NCBI GenBank assembly: GCA_029204225.1
Contig: CM055113.1
Span: forward strand, 34,358,107-34,422,106
Direction: 5' to 3'
Source of the DNA: Diphasiastrum complanatum
Lineage: Eukaryota > Streptophyta > Lycopodiopsida > Lycopodiales > Lycopodiaceae
Length of the DNA stretch: 64,000 nucleotides
The position numbers were made by a program, and so were the translations under genes. Positions within the stretch are counted from its first letter, which is position 1, and each line of letters opens with the position of its first letter. The notes under the pieces were generated by a model. It was not told the DNA's origin. It ran no database searches and saw only the letters and a program-made list of their open reading frames with translations. Below are positions 24,404 through 34,354 of this stretch, piece by piece.

Positions 24404-24988
24404 TTATGTCAATAAAGGCCTAAATGGTTTATTTGGAGGGTCAAGAGACCTCCTCTTCTTTGAAACACTCCCGTTCTGTATACGAAGAACAAGCCGGGTT
24501 GGTTGAGATTGCTTTCGTTTTCTACTCTCTGAATCTTGTTTTTGAGGAGAGGAGAGAGCATGTCTAAAGTATTCTGTAAACTTGTCATATGTGTCCCAAA
24601 GCCTAAACACAATGTTAAAATTCGTGGGCATGATGGTCACCCTCTTGGCATGGACAATTGCAACAACAGTATCTGAAAAAAATTTCACCTAGAAATCATC
24701 ATATGTTGTGTGCAGTGCCTCAATTACCGTTACAGACCATCTCACATCTACAGATATACTTCTTGTAACGTCTTTGATGGACCTCTGTATGTGAGATTTC
24801 GGAATCAGAAGATTATTTGTCTTCTAAAGCTTCCGAATATCCTTGAGCCAAGGTGGGTCTCTTCTTCTGTCCCTTGGCCTAGGAGAAGGTGGTTGTGGAC
24901 GAGGTGGTGGTTGTGGATTTCTCTGACCCACACCTGAAATTGATATTCCACCTGAATGACCTCGAGCTGTCTGCTTGGTCCACACCAT
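24404..24988 (-). pseudogene. Divergent histone H3-like gene, copy 1
   Basis: The start at 24988 gives MVWTKQTARGHSGG, matching the H3 tail (ARTKQTARKSTGG). A Pro/Arg-rich tail (about 20-46) leads into WLKDIRKL, aligned with the H3 alphaN helix. The fold ends with [10 protein letters not shown] (112-121), within one residue of its canonical position. Two in-frame TAG stops occur: one at 24826-24824 where H3 has Gln55 (CAG to TAG), one at 24691-24689 at H3 residue 100. Instead of ending like H3, the frame runs about 60 residues further through a basic segment (SRKRKQSQP, KKRRS). Histone H3 packages DNA in nucleosomes; whether this form ever did is unknown. It lies tail-to-tail with the RT, and its leader shares motifs with the gene to its right. 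No introns are seen. Confidence 0.85.
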
Positions 24989-25096
24989 TAATGTGTAGTA
25001 TCGGATCAACGCACGATAATGTTGATTTCAGGATCAGACTTCAAGTCAGACGTGTCGAAGTGATACCTGAACTCAACAAATCCGTTAGCTGGTAGC

Positions 25097-25219
25097 GGAT
25101 GGGCACGCGCGAGTAGTAACAAATTGAAGAAAGTTGGTTTCGAACGCGCTGAATCGATATCGCATGTATGCAAATAACTATAAGCAAAAAAAATTTAGCG
25201 TCGTCGATCAGTATATATA
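25097..25219 (-). promoter_or_regulatory. Leader and TATA box of the H3-like gene
   Basis: TATATATA at 25212-25219 stands about 225 bp upstream of the ATG. Between them lie two motifs, 25145-25161 (CGCGCTGAATCGATATC on the plus strand) and 25097-25109 (GGATGGGCACGCG). Both recur in the leader of the neighbouring gene at 26593-26609 (inverted) and 26639-26650 (same orientation, one base shorter). Confidence 0.5.
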
Positions 25220-25323
25220 GAGAAAATCAGAAATGAATGCAAATGTGGTAGTTTGAATTTCCGAGACTCGGATTACGATGATGATTACTCCGAGGCTTGT
25301 CAATCAAATCAAAACTAAGGCAT

Positions 25324-26464
25324 CTATTTCAATAGCATCCTGTAAATGAAAAAAGAAAATAAATTTAGAATGATACATAACACTGCAAACTCAATAAGAA
25401 AATTGAACAATATCAATACCAATAAGAAATAAGAAAATTGAACAATATCAATACCAATATAATATCTACTTATCAGATCATAATCATTGTAATCAACGAC
25501 GTTTGCTTTGCTAATTTCATGTCCTCCAATGGCCTTTACATTTATGGAGGGAATATATCTAGTCCTAGGGGAATATCTTTTTTGGAATTTCAAAAATTCC
25601 TCCTCTGTGGGCAAAGTTTTTTCATAAACTTTAGATTTTTCAATCATGGCCTCCAAGGCCTCATTGCCAGATTTCCAATTGTCATCTTTATCATAATCTA
25701 TCTCACTTTCAAGGTCATCATATGAGTAATCAACAATGTCAGAAAATTCTAATAAATTTTGAGCAAAAATTGAGAGGATTTCATCCTCTCTCAAATTCAA
25801 TACATCTTCTATATCATTAAATGAAATATAACAATCATTATTTATAAAAAATTAAGGAACATCGAGTAGAGTTAATTGATTAACAAGAGATGCAGATGGA
25901 AGAGAATCAGAGAGGATTATAGAACGAGGGAGAGCTTTTTGATAATCTGAAGACATGGATGCTTCAGCTTTAACCCCTATATCAAAAATCTGCATCATTT
26001 ACATCAACTGGAGCAGGTGCAGATGCTTCGATCAATGGAACAGCTGAAGATTCAACAGAATCACCATCTGGAATTTCAACAGATATGTAGAAGACAAAAG
26101 CCATTCCTTTGATTAGAAGGTGACATATTCTTTTGTGGATATCACAGTATATTTTTTTTTATATGGTCATGCAAGTTAGAGTACTTTCAATTGTTTTTAT
26201 GCTTAGAGGATGGTTGGGAATGTACAAGGTCCTGAAAATGAACGAAACAAAAATTATCTATATCCAAAACAGGAGTACTAATAATCTGAGAAAAAGTATC
26301 ATGATAAGAAATTAGATTATAACGATTCTTGTAAACTAGCTTATCGATATCGAAGGGAGCAAAAAAAATACTAGCAAAAGACTCTAATTTGTCAAAATGG
26401 AATGTCACTGGCATTAAAAAAAACCCATAAGTTTGTCATCTGAAGCCATGGAGGAACTAGCCAT
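25324..26464 (-). pseudogene. Unrecognised acidic-protein gene
   Basis: A plausible start is the ATG at 26464 (MASSSMASDDKLMGFF), after which one base is missing in a T run and the frame continues as FHFDKLESFASIFFAPFDIDKLVYKN to about 26187. Further coding-like sequence covers 26060-25860 (DSVESSAVPLIEASAP, then SSDYQKALPRSIILSDS) and ends in an acidic segment (EFSDIVDYSYDDLESEIDYDKDD) before 25480. The pieces may be exons or may be separated by decay. No domain is recognised. It lies upstream of, and in the same orientation as, the H3-like gene. Confidence 0.4.
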
Positions 26465-26742
26465 ATTGAACCCGATATCGGTTCAACGTGACAGATAGAT
26501 ATCGGTAGAGGAATAAAGCAAAGTGCGCACGCTGATCTGATATGGTAAGGCCAAGAATGAAATTTTTCAAAAAGAACAAGTCGAAAGTGGCTGATATCGA
26601 TTCAGCGCGCCTGAATGAATACGAGCATGCACAATAAGGGATGGCACGCGTCGATTCGATATCGCGAGAAGGAAAAAAAACAAGAAAAACTAGAGAATTT
26701 GGAGTAAAAGATCACGGAATCGAAATATGGAAAGTGGTGCCC

Positions 26743-26751
26743 ATATTTATA
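26743..26751 (-). promoter_or_regulatory. TATA box of the acidic-protein gene
   Basis: TATAAATAT on the minus strand, about 280 bp before the proposed ATG. The leader between holds the two motifs shared with the H3-like gene and other GATATCG words. Confidence 0.4.
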
Positions 26752-26789
26752 GCCAATTCTTGTTGATCATAGCCATACATTTGTCAAAT

Positions 26790-27245
26790 AACGAATTTAA
26801 CACCTTCAGTTTTTTCTCATTTTTTCGAAAAATGCAAAGAGAGAAAATTTTTGAAGGTCATCTATTTTCATAAGTTAAATTGTTTCAAAGGCACCTTTGC
26901 CTTTTTAAGGGCACCTTCGACTTTTTCGCAAAATCTCGAAGAGAGAGAAAATGCCGAAGGTCGTCGATTTTGAACGAGGAACGTTCTCAGTCACTTCCCG
27001 AAATTTGCGAAGTGAGAGAAAATCACTTCACCTAAACTGCGAAGTGAGAGAATTTTTGACGTCCTCGTCCACGTCAACGATGCTAAATTATTGACTGTAT
27101 ACACTATGTACAGCTGTCACAAAAGTCATATACTTCCAAGTACAACGACTTTTCTAATTAGGTGACAAGCATTGAATGTAATTAATACATGGATGAAATC
27201 TATAAATAGATCGTCTGAGCACATATTAGTGGTTGCTCCATCCAT
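26790..27245. repeat. LTR-like repeat, copy 1 (inverted partner at 33444-33890)
   Basis: The reverse complement of this stretch matches 33444-33890 closely throughout, for instance ACGATCTATTTATAGATTTC and CACTTCGCAAATTTCGGGAA. It contains a TATA-like CTATAAATAG at 27201 on the plus strand, preceded by repeats of CGAAGGT and TCACTTCG, and followed by GT-rich sequence to about 27480. This layout is what an LTR U3-R region looks like, but no internal domain is attached. Confidence 0.75.
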
Positions 27246-27268
27246 GAGCACATATTAGTGGTTGCTCA
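27216..27268 (+). repeat. Short tandem duplication
   Basis: GAGCACATATTAGTGGTTGCTC occurs twice, 30 bp apart, just downstream of the TATA-like box of the LTR-like repeat. Confidence 0.8.
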
Positions 27269-27739
27269 ACCCATATTTATGCCATCATTTTTTGTTGTAA
27301 TTGCTATTATAGCAGTAGCTTGTTTTTATCTGTGTACAACGTAGATGAATGCTTGTTGTGATTAAATGCACTTCCATTGTTGTTTGATCGCGCTTGTTTA
27401 CTCACTCTGATCAGAACATAGACGTACGACTCCTCAGTTTCTGATCAGACGATGGCTGTCTTTGACACCTGAGGAACTCGCATTATCATACTGCTCTTCC
27501 ATTCATTTCAGAACTACACTTCACGTTAAATCTGATTTTAGGTACTACCACATACAAGCCATCTCTAATCTCTTTGGTGGACTGTACTCTTGTTTCAGAG
27601 TATGAATAAATTTTTAAGGTCTTGTTGGGCAATTAAAACACTTAAGGTTGTGATTATGTTTAGCATAAGTCGTCTATTAGGCTATTTTGCATTTAGCAGC
27701 TGATTAGAACGGGAGAGTTGTTCCGCAATATTCCTGCTT

Positions 27740-27912
27740 TGTAGGTACATTTCGAGAGTCATTGTCAATTTGTGGAGAGCAGAATTTTTCGAGACTCAAG
27801 ACACAAATTTTTGGAGGTATTTTTGAGGTACATTTCGAGTTACTTTTGAGGGTGAGTGTCTCAATTTTTTGAGGTATTTTGAGGAACGTTTCGAGGGTGT
27901 GTCAATTTTTTG

Positions 27913-27947
<35 letters not shown>

Positions 27948-29060
27948 CAGATGTTTTGTGTTTTATAGAGAGAGTTCGTCCAATTCAAGTCGAGTCTGTA
28001 TTTAGTCCAATTCGTGTCTAAAAAAATTCTTTGAATTCGAGTCGAGTCTAGTGTGTGAGAAAAATTCTATGAATTGGAGTCGAGTGTTTGTGTGTGTGTG
28101 TGCACGCGCGCGCATGCGCGCGCACGGATTTGACAAATTTTTTTAAGGATTTTTTTATAGCTAGGATTTTTAAGATTTTCAGATAAAAAAAATAGCTGAC
28201 TGGATGATCGATTCTTGTGTGTACAGAAAACTTGAAAATTCAGATTTTATCTTGTTATAATTATCATGGCCGCTTTATCCATCATGTGAATTTTAAATTG
28301 GTCGGGATCTCGAAATGGATGAGATGCATGAAATTTATCACCACTTATCAATCAGTAGGTATGTAAGGACAATCATCCCAGTTTCGCAGTTTCAACTAGC
28401 TCTGTTCCTGTCAATCTTTTGGAGACTCCAAATTTCGAGGCTCAATTTTTGGAGACTCCAAATTTTCGAGGTACATTTCGAGGGTCATTGTCAATTTGTG
28501 GAGAGCCGAATTTTGGAGACTCAAGACACGAATTTCTAGAGGTACATTTCGAGGTACTTTTGAGGTACATTTTGAGTTACTTTTGAGGGTGAGTCTCTCA
28601 ATTTTTTGAGGTATTTCGAGAAACGTTTCGAGGGTGAGTGTCTTGATTTTCGAGGTATTTTGAAGGTGATTGTCAATTTTTTGAGGCTTTTCGAGGAACG
28701 TTTCGAGGTTTTTTGAGTTTCGTCTCGAAAACTTTGTGTCTCAAAAATTTCGAGAGTCAATACCTCGAAACGTTTTTTGAAATACCTCAAAACTTGAGAC
28801 TCACCCTTAAAATACCTCAAAAAATTAAGACACCCTCGAAACGTTCCTCGAAATACCTCGAAACGTTCCTCAAAAACCTCAAAAAATTGACACTCAGCCT
28901 CGAAACGTTCCTCGGAATACCTCTAAAGACAAGTTCTAAAATATTGATCGACATAGTCTCAAGAAATACCAATCAATGGAAATTTTGACTCAACGTTTTG
29001 AGATATTTTTGAGATATTAACTCTCGAAATTTTTGAGACACGAAATTTTTGAGATTCAAA
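27740..29060. repeat. Degenerate minisatellite arranged as a large palindrome
   Basis: Words such as GAGGTATTTCGAGGAACG, TTTCGAGGGTGAGTGTC and AATTTTTTGAGG recur about every 40 bp in one orientation up to about 28735. They then appear as their reverse complements (CGTTCCTCGAAATACCTCG, GACACCCTCG) to about 29000. The turning point is near 28725-28745 (TTTCGTCTCGAAA). Interspersed are a T32 run (27916-27947) and non-repeated sequence at 28130-28400. Mirror-image frames on both strands result from this. Confidence 0.85.
28089..28126. repeat. Alternating purine-pyrimidine tract
   Basis: 38 bases alternate strictly (TG repeats, then CACGCGCGCGCATGCGCGCGCACG), a sequence type able to adopt Z-DNA. 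A shorter GTGCGCGCGCGCG tract precedes the second GA microsatellite at 35790. Confidence 0.85.
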
Positions 29061-29290
29061 ACTTGAATTTTTGGAGTGGGGACATGGAGATTGGTGAGTA
29101 CATTTGCGCCCATGGCAAAGATGGTGAGTATTCAGGTCATTATATCTCTTGCTACTCTTTATGGTCTATGGCAATTGGACCTTACAAATGTATTTTTGAA
29201 TGGTGATCTTGAGGAGGAAGTGTACATGGAGCAACCCGAGAGTTATATTTCATCTACAAAGCCAAATCATGTGTGTCTACTACAAAAGAG

Positions 29291-29654
29291 CAAGGTTTTC
29301 ATATTGGCGTAATTACTCTTTTTTTTCTTTTTTTTTTTATGAAAATAACTATATTGTTAATATGATTACTTTGAAAATCATAATAACGTTAACGAAAAAT
29401 GACCTGTAAGTGGCGTTTGGACTGGGTGGTCCTATTGAATAGTAGTCTGCCGGGCCCCACAGAGCCGGCCAGGTGCCCTCTAAAATAGCTCACCAGGCCC
29501 ATTGGGCTTCTTAATGAAGCCCGCCGGGCAACCTCTTTGGTAGGTTTAGGCCGGTGGAACGTCAACAAGAACGTTATTAACATTCCAAGGCACCGAAAAT
29601 AACTCTTAAATTTTTCAAATTTCACTTTATGTAATTGCATTTTTGAAAACCTTG
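29291..29654. mobile_element. Non-autonomous hAT-type transposon (MITE)
   Basis: 364 bp with 11-bp perfect terminal inverted repeats (CAAGGTTTTCA / TGAAAACCTTG), flanked on both sides by the 8-bp duplication CAAAAGAG (29283-29290 and 29655-29662). An 8-bp duplication and ends beginning CA(A/G)GG are hallmarks of hAT elements. It has no ORF of its own and must have been moved by a transposase from elsewhere. It sits inside the Copia RT, which reads on in frame-compatible sequence on the far side. Confidence 0.93.
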
Positions 29655-30744
29655 CAAAAGAGTTTGTATGGCCTTAAGCAAGCACGAAGAAGTTGGTATG
29701 CTAAGCTTGCACTTTTCTACTCTCTCAAGGCTTTGTTATGAGTGAGTATAATCATTCACTTTATTATAGCTTTTTGGAAAATGATGTTACCATTTTGCTA
29801 ATCTATGTGAATAATATCATCTTGAGTGGTGGAGACAATCAAAATGTGGAGGACTCTTAAGAAGGAATTTGAGGTGCATAATCTTGGTCATTTACATTAC
29901 ATTTTGGAAATAGAAGTGACTAGATCTTCTCAAACTACTTTCATTTGTCAAGAGAAGTATGCTAATTCTATTCTAGAAAAATTTCATATGGTAGATGCAA
30001 AATCTTGTGTAACACCTATGGAGTCTCATGTGAAGCTAACTATAAGAGGTAATGAAACATCCTTCAAGGACATTACTCTCTATAGAAAACTAGTTGGGTC
30101 ACTTATCTATCTAACCATCGCAAGACCAAATCTAAGCTATTGTGTTGGTAGATTGAGTCAATTCATGCAAGATCCTACTGAGGAGCATTGGAAGCTAGAG
30201 AAACGAGTTTTGAGGTATATCATGGGAAATCGAGATTTTGGCATATTGTATGAGAGATCATCACCTGACTTGTTTGGATTTTCAGATTCGGACTTTGTTG
30301 GAGATCAAAGGAATATGAAATCCATAAGTGCTCATTGTATTTTTCATAGGTGATGGAGCTATATTATGGATGTCGAAGAAACAAGCCACTATCTCATTGT
30401 CATCTAGTGAGGCTGAGTACAAAACACTTACAAATTACACAAAGGAGATGGTATGAATCAAGAGGATGATCAAGGATCTTCACTTGCTAGATTTTTTAGA
30501 AATCCCAATCATCTTTTGTGACAACCTATCAACCCAAAAGTTGACAACCAATCGTATGTTTTATGCTAGGAGCAAGCATATTGAAGTGGCATATCACTTT
30601 GTTATGGCAAAGGAGGTCGAGCTTCAACATGTGTCCTCAAGGGAATGTGTAACTGATATCTTCACCAAAGCATTGGGAAATGACTTGTTCATGGAGTATA
30701 GGACTTCACTTGGAGTGTTTTCAAATTCTATACTAAAACTAGTT

Positions 30745-30754
30745 GAAGAGGGAG
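30745..30754 (+). other. Polypurine tract (Copia)
   Basis: GAAGAGGGAG directly before the TGTGAAAAATTT start of the LTR, where plus-strand DNA synthesis would be primed. Confidence 0.7.
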
Positions 30755-31640
30755 TGTGAAAAATTTCAACTAGTTTAGTCAAATTTGTCATATTTAACAT
30801 TGTCTCAATTAATTTTGGACTTTCCTAAAATCCACTTTTGAAAATGGACTTCAGAACGTCCAAAAAATAGTTGAAAATGCCCACCATTAAATACTTTTTG
30901 TATGGAAGGCCCATCCGTCACGGCGGATGGCCCCACCTCATAAAAAAGAACATTAAAAAAAAAATTAAAATTAAATTAAATAATTCTTTTTTATAGAGGG
31001 CCCATCCGCCGCGGCGGATGCCTCCCCCCCATAAATTTTTTTTAATTTTTTTTTAAATATGTTTTTAAAAAAAACTATGGAGAGGGTTCATCTGCCGTGG
31101 CGGATGGGCTCCCCCACAAAAAAAATTAAAAAACTTTTTTTAAGTTTAATTTTTTTTTCAATTTTTTTTAAATATAATTTTTTTTAAAAATATATAAAGG
31201 GCCCATCTGCCGTGACGGATGGACCCCGTACAAATTTTTTTTATTTTTAAAAAAAAAAATTAATTTTTTTTTAAAAGAATTTCATTTTTATATATTTTTT
31301 TTAAATTTTTTTTTTGTGGGGCCTCCGGGACCCTCCATTGATATCCTCAGTCTTCCATAAAAAATTATATTTCAAATTTAATTTTATTTTCTGGAGGCAA
31401 ATACGAAACCCTCAATAGACACCCAAAACTCGTCACTTCATATTCAAAAAGTGTTTAACATCTCCATATACATTGTCTTAAAACCTTTGACTGAGGGTAT
31501 TTAAGATGTTCATTTATTAAAAGACCGACTTTTTGAAAAGAACAAACTTAAAGTATCTTTTAATTTGAAAATGAAAAGCACTTCAATATTCAAAGTGCCC
31601 ATTCACCTCTCGAACCGTCCTCCAATTTGAGTGACTGTAC
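30755..31640 (+). repeat. 3' LTR of the Copia, right edge unclear
   Basis: Starts TGTGAAAAATTTCAAC after the polypurine tract. It contains four GC palindromes separated by A/T-only runs. The right end is not defined because the sequence passes into another decayed Copia at about 31.7 kb. A related segment in opposite orientation occurs at 36150-36340. Confidence 0.55.
30912..31221. repeat. Array of four GC palindromes
   Basis: CATCCGCCGCGGCGGATG (perfect at 31003-31020) and three variants start at 30912, 31089 and 31204, spaced 86-115 bp apart by A/T-rich DNA. They lie inside LTR U3 sequence. Confidence 0.9.
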
Positions 31641-31734
31641 ATAATCAATTTCTCATACTAGGACCTCGAGCGCTTCTTCATTAGCCTAGTATCAAAACTC
31701 GGCTTTAGTGGGCCAAAACCGACTGATTACCACT

Positions 31735-32880
31735 TGCAGATGACCCTTTTTCAGTTGCTCATATTCTATGTCCATCCCCTCATCCTCGTCGAAGACAATA
31801 TCTTCACAACAATATCAACTTCTTGTTTTTGGGATCATAGATCTTGTATCCCTGTGCATTACTGGGATATTTCACAAAGACAACTGGAATACCTCTCTAA
31901 TCCATCTTCTTTTGTGTATCTTCAGAGACGTGAATGTATGCCTTACATCTAGATATGCGCATGTGTTCAACTGATGGTTTCTATCCATTCCATATAGTGT
32001 TGGGTGTCGAGTCTCGCTTTAGCTTGTTTGGAATTTAATTCAGTATGTAAGTTGTTGCACTCACAACTTCCGCCCATAGAACTCCCTAATACTTTGAGAA
32101 AAACTTCATATCATACGTCATATGGCATATGGCCCCTGAATCTAGGTACCAGTTCTTGTCTCTTGCATCTGATTCTTCTCCTCGATTTCATTCATGATCA
32201 GATTTCTTTGCACTCTCGCATCCTTCTTGGGTACAATCTTGATCTTGGGTCCTCTCAACCGGTGTGTGTCTTCTTCATCACATAACCTTACCATAAGCGT
32301 GATGTTTTTCTCCTTTTCTTCTGCTTTAACCACATTCGTCTGGGCTTCTCCACGCTTCCGTATGTCCTTCGTTTTCTTCCTGCATTCCCTGGCTATGTGG
32401 CCTATGATCTTGCAATAATAGTAGACCGTGTTCTTTCTTCTCTATGCCTTGTCAAGATAGTTGGATTTCTTGTTTTCACCACGCCATTCTGAGTTTTCAG
32501 ACTTCTCCTCTTGTTCTTGACTCGTGCTTCCAGTCCCTCTTCCCGATTCTTGTTTCTATCCCAGGCTTGTCTGCGCAAGTCTACCTATCAGAGCATGTTC
32601 ATCGGTCCCTGGCATGTTTTTCCTTCCTTCTTCCTCCTGGAGCAACCTCTGAGTCACATAGCTGATCTCTAGATCCTTCACTTTTCACCCCAACAGTGTC
32701 ATCATCAACGTCTCATAGGATGCCAACAGGCTCCCTAATATGGTGAAAACCAAATGCGTTTTTTCCACTGATGCTCCAGCTGATTCTAGTTGTCTGGCTA
32801 TGCTCTTCAAAGGATCGCCTTCTGCCATCCTTGCATTTGCTAATTTCTGTCGCAACAACAAGATGTTGGTGATGGTTTTT
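31735..32880 (-). pseudogene. Copia gag-protease-integrase remnant
   Basis: Reading leftward from 32880: the second half of gag (LLLRQKLANARMAEGD, then VFTILGSLLASYETLM), a zinc knuckle with its first Cys changed to Tyr (YYYCKIIGHIAREC), a protease start with WYLDSGAICHM (about 32150), then, after a large internal deletion, an integrase C-terminal piece with YPSNAQGYKIYDPKN (about 31850). Several frameshifts are present. The gag N-terminus is missing: the frame is cut exactly where telomere-like repeats begin. Confidence 0.8.
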
Positions 32881-33443
32881 CTAAATCCTAAATCCTAAAT
32901 CCTAAGCCCTAAGCTCCAAATCTTAAATTCTAAACTCTAAATCCTAAACCCTTGGCCCTTAATTATAAACCCTAAGTATTAAACCCTAAACCCTTAGCCC
33001 TAAATCCTAAACCTTAAGTCCTAAACCGTAAATTCTAAATCGTTTAACCATAGCCCTACACTCTAAACCCTTCTCTCTTGGCCCCTAGCCTTTGGTCATT
33101 TGTACCCTAAACCCTAAGCCCTAGACCCTAGATCCTAGACCCTAAACCCTAAGCCCTTAGCTGTAAACCCTAAATTCTAGCCCTAAAATCCTAACTCTAA
33201 TCTCTAAGCCCTAAAACCTATACCTTGTATCCTAAGCCCTAAGCCCTAGACCCTAAACCCTAATCCCTTAGCCCTAAATCTTTGTCTCCATAATCTTTGT
33301 CCTTTAATCTTTTATCCTTAGCCCTTAACCCTTGGCCTTTCGTCCTTCGTACGGGCCCTTGGCCTTCAAACAAAAGGCCCTTAATCTTTAACCCTTGGCC
33401 TTTAACCCTTAGCCCTAAATCCTAAACCCTAAACCCTTGATCC
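32881..33443. repeat. Degenerate telomere-like repeats, block 1
   Basis: Dozens of CCCTAAA-type units and variants (CCTAAAT, CCCTAAG, CCCTTGGCC) in the C-rich orientation. Plant telomeres are TTTAGGG repeats. These are interstitial and decayed. The left edge abuts a truncated Copia gag. Confidence 0.92.
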
Positions 33444-33890
33444 TTCAAACACTAATCTGTGCTCGGACGATCTATTTATAGATTTCATCCGTGTATTAAT
33501 TACATTCAATGCTTGTCACCTAATTAGAAAAGTTGTTGTATTTGGAAGTATATGGCTTCAACTGTACATAATGTATACGGTCAATAATTTAGCATCGTTG
33601 ACGCGGATGAGGACATCGCAAATTCTCTCACTTCGTATTTTACGTGAAGTGGTTTTCTCTCACTTCGCAAATTTCGGGAAGTGACTGGGAACGTTCCTCG
33701 TTGAAAATAGACGACCTTCGACATTTTCTCTCTCTTCGGGATTTTGCGAAAAAGCCGAAGGTGCCCTTGAAACGGTTTAACTTATGAAAATAGATGACCT
33801 TCGGAATTTTTCTCTCTTCGCATTTTTCAAAAAAATGCGAAAAAATCGAAGGTGCTAAAAACAGTTAAACTTTTTGAACTGCACAAGTTA
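33444..33890. repeat. LTR-like repeat, copy 2 (inverted partner at 26790-27245)
   Basis: Inverted copy of the LTR-like sequence described at 26.8 kb, here lodged inside the telomere-like array. Its left edge coincides with the end of block 1. Confidence 0.75.
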
Positions 33891-34354
33891 AACTTTTGAA
33901 CTATGCAAGTGTCACATTTCCAAAAAATGCCAAAAAGCCAAAGCTGTTACAAACATAGTTCATTTCTACAGACTGTCGCGACACTTAGAGTATTTATGCA
34001 GACTGTCGCGAAAGTAATGTATTTTTGCAGACTTATCTGAATGCTAATTTCGTGGAATGTCCTTGAAAATGGCCAAGTCTTCAATGACTTCAAGTAATTG
34101 AATTTAACATCTAAACTTGAAATTATGACAGGATTGGTTACCCTTTGCTGGAGATCAGCCGGAAGCCCGTTGTAGACGTTCTTCAAATAAATTGACTGTC
34201 TAAGTTTGTGATTCCTTCAGGTATCATATGAGCAGATGTAGAACCAAAGTTGGTTTCACCTGACCCTAGATCAATGATCAATAAACGTGCAGGAAGAATC
34301 ATGAAATAGAAATTAGTCATTCACCAAGGAGGAAATCGTGGGCTTAATTTCCAA
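33891..34354. other. Spacer between telomere-like blocks, no gene
   Basis: Contains CAGACTGTCGCGA twice (33969 and 33999) and a third partial copy at 34028, probably part of the same LTR-like unit, which may end at TTTCCAACA (34350-34358). One short minus-strand frame is unrecognised. Confidence 0.5.

Larger units (their letters stand above)
29085..30759 (+). pseudogene. Copia RT-RNase H, interrupted by a MITE
   Basis: RT starts abruptly within STFAPMAKMVSIQVIISLA (no upstream gag or integrase), then NVFLNGDLEEEVYMEQP. It is broken at 29291-29654 by a transposon and resumes as SLYGLKQARRSWY. Later blocks are LHYILEIEV, the FHMVDAKSCVTPME region, YRKLVGSLIYLTIARP, SQFMQDPTEEHW and the RNase H segments FSDSDF, ARSKHIEVAYHF and VTDIFTKAL. 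Stops or frameshifts near 29740-29820, 30353 and 30454 inactivate it. The stop codon at 30757 overlaps the start of the 3' LTR, a compact arrangement also seen in related Copia elements. Confidence 0.9.

Noticed and set aside
28536-28988. Mirror-image open frames on both strands (KTLTL/SLETFL-like repeats)
   Set aside because: They arise from the palindromic minisatellite and have no recognisable domain.
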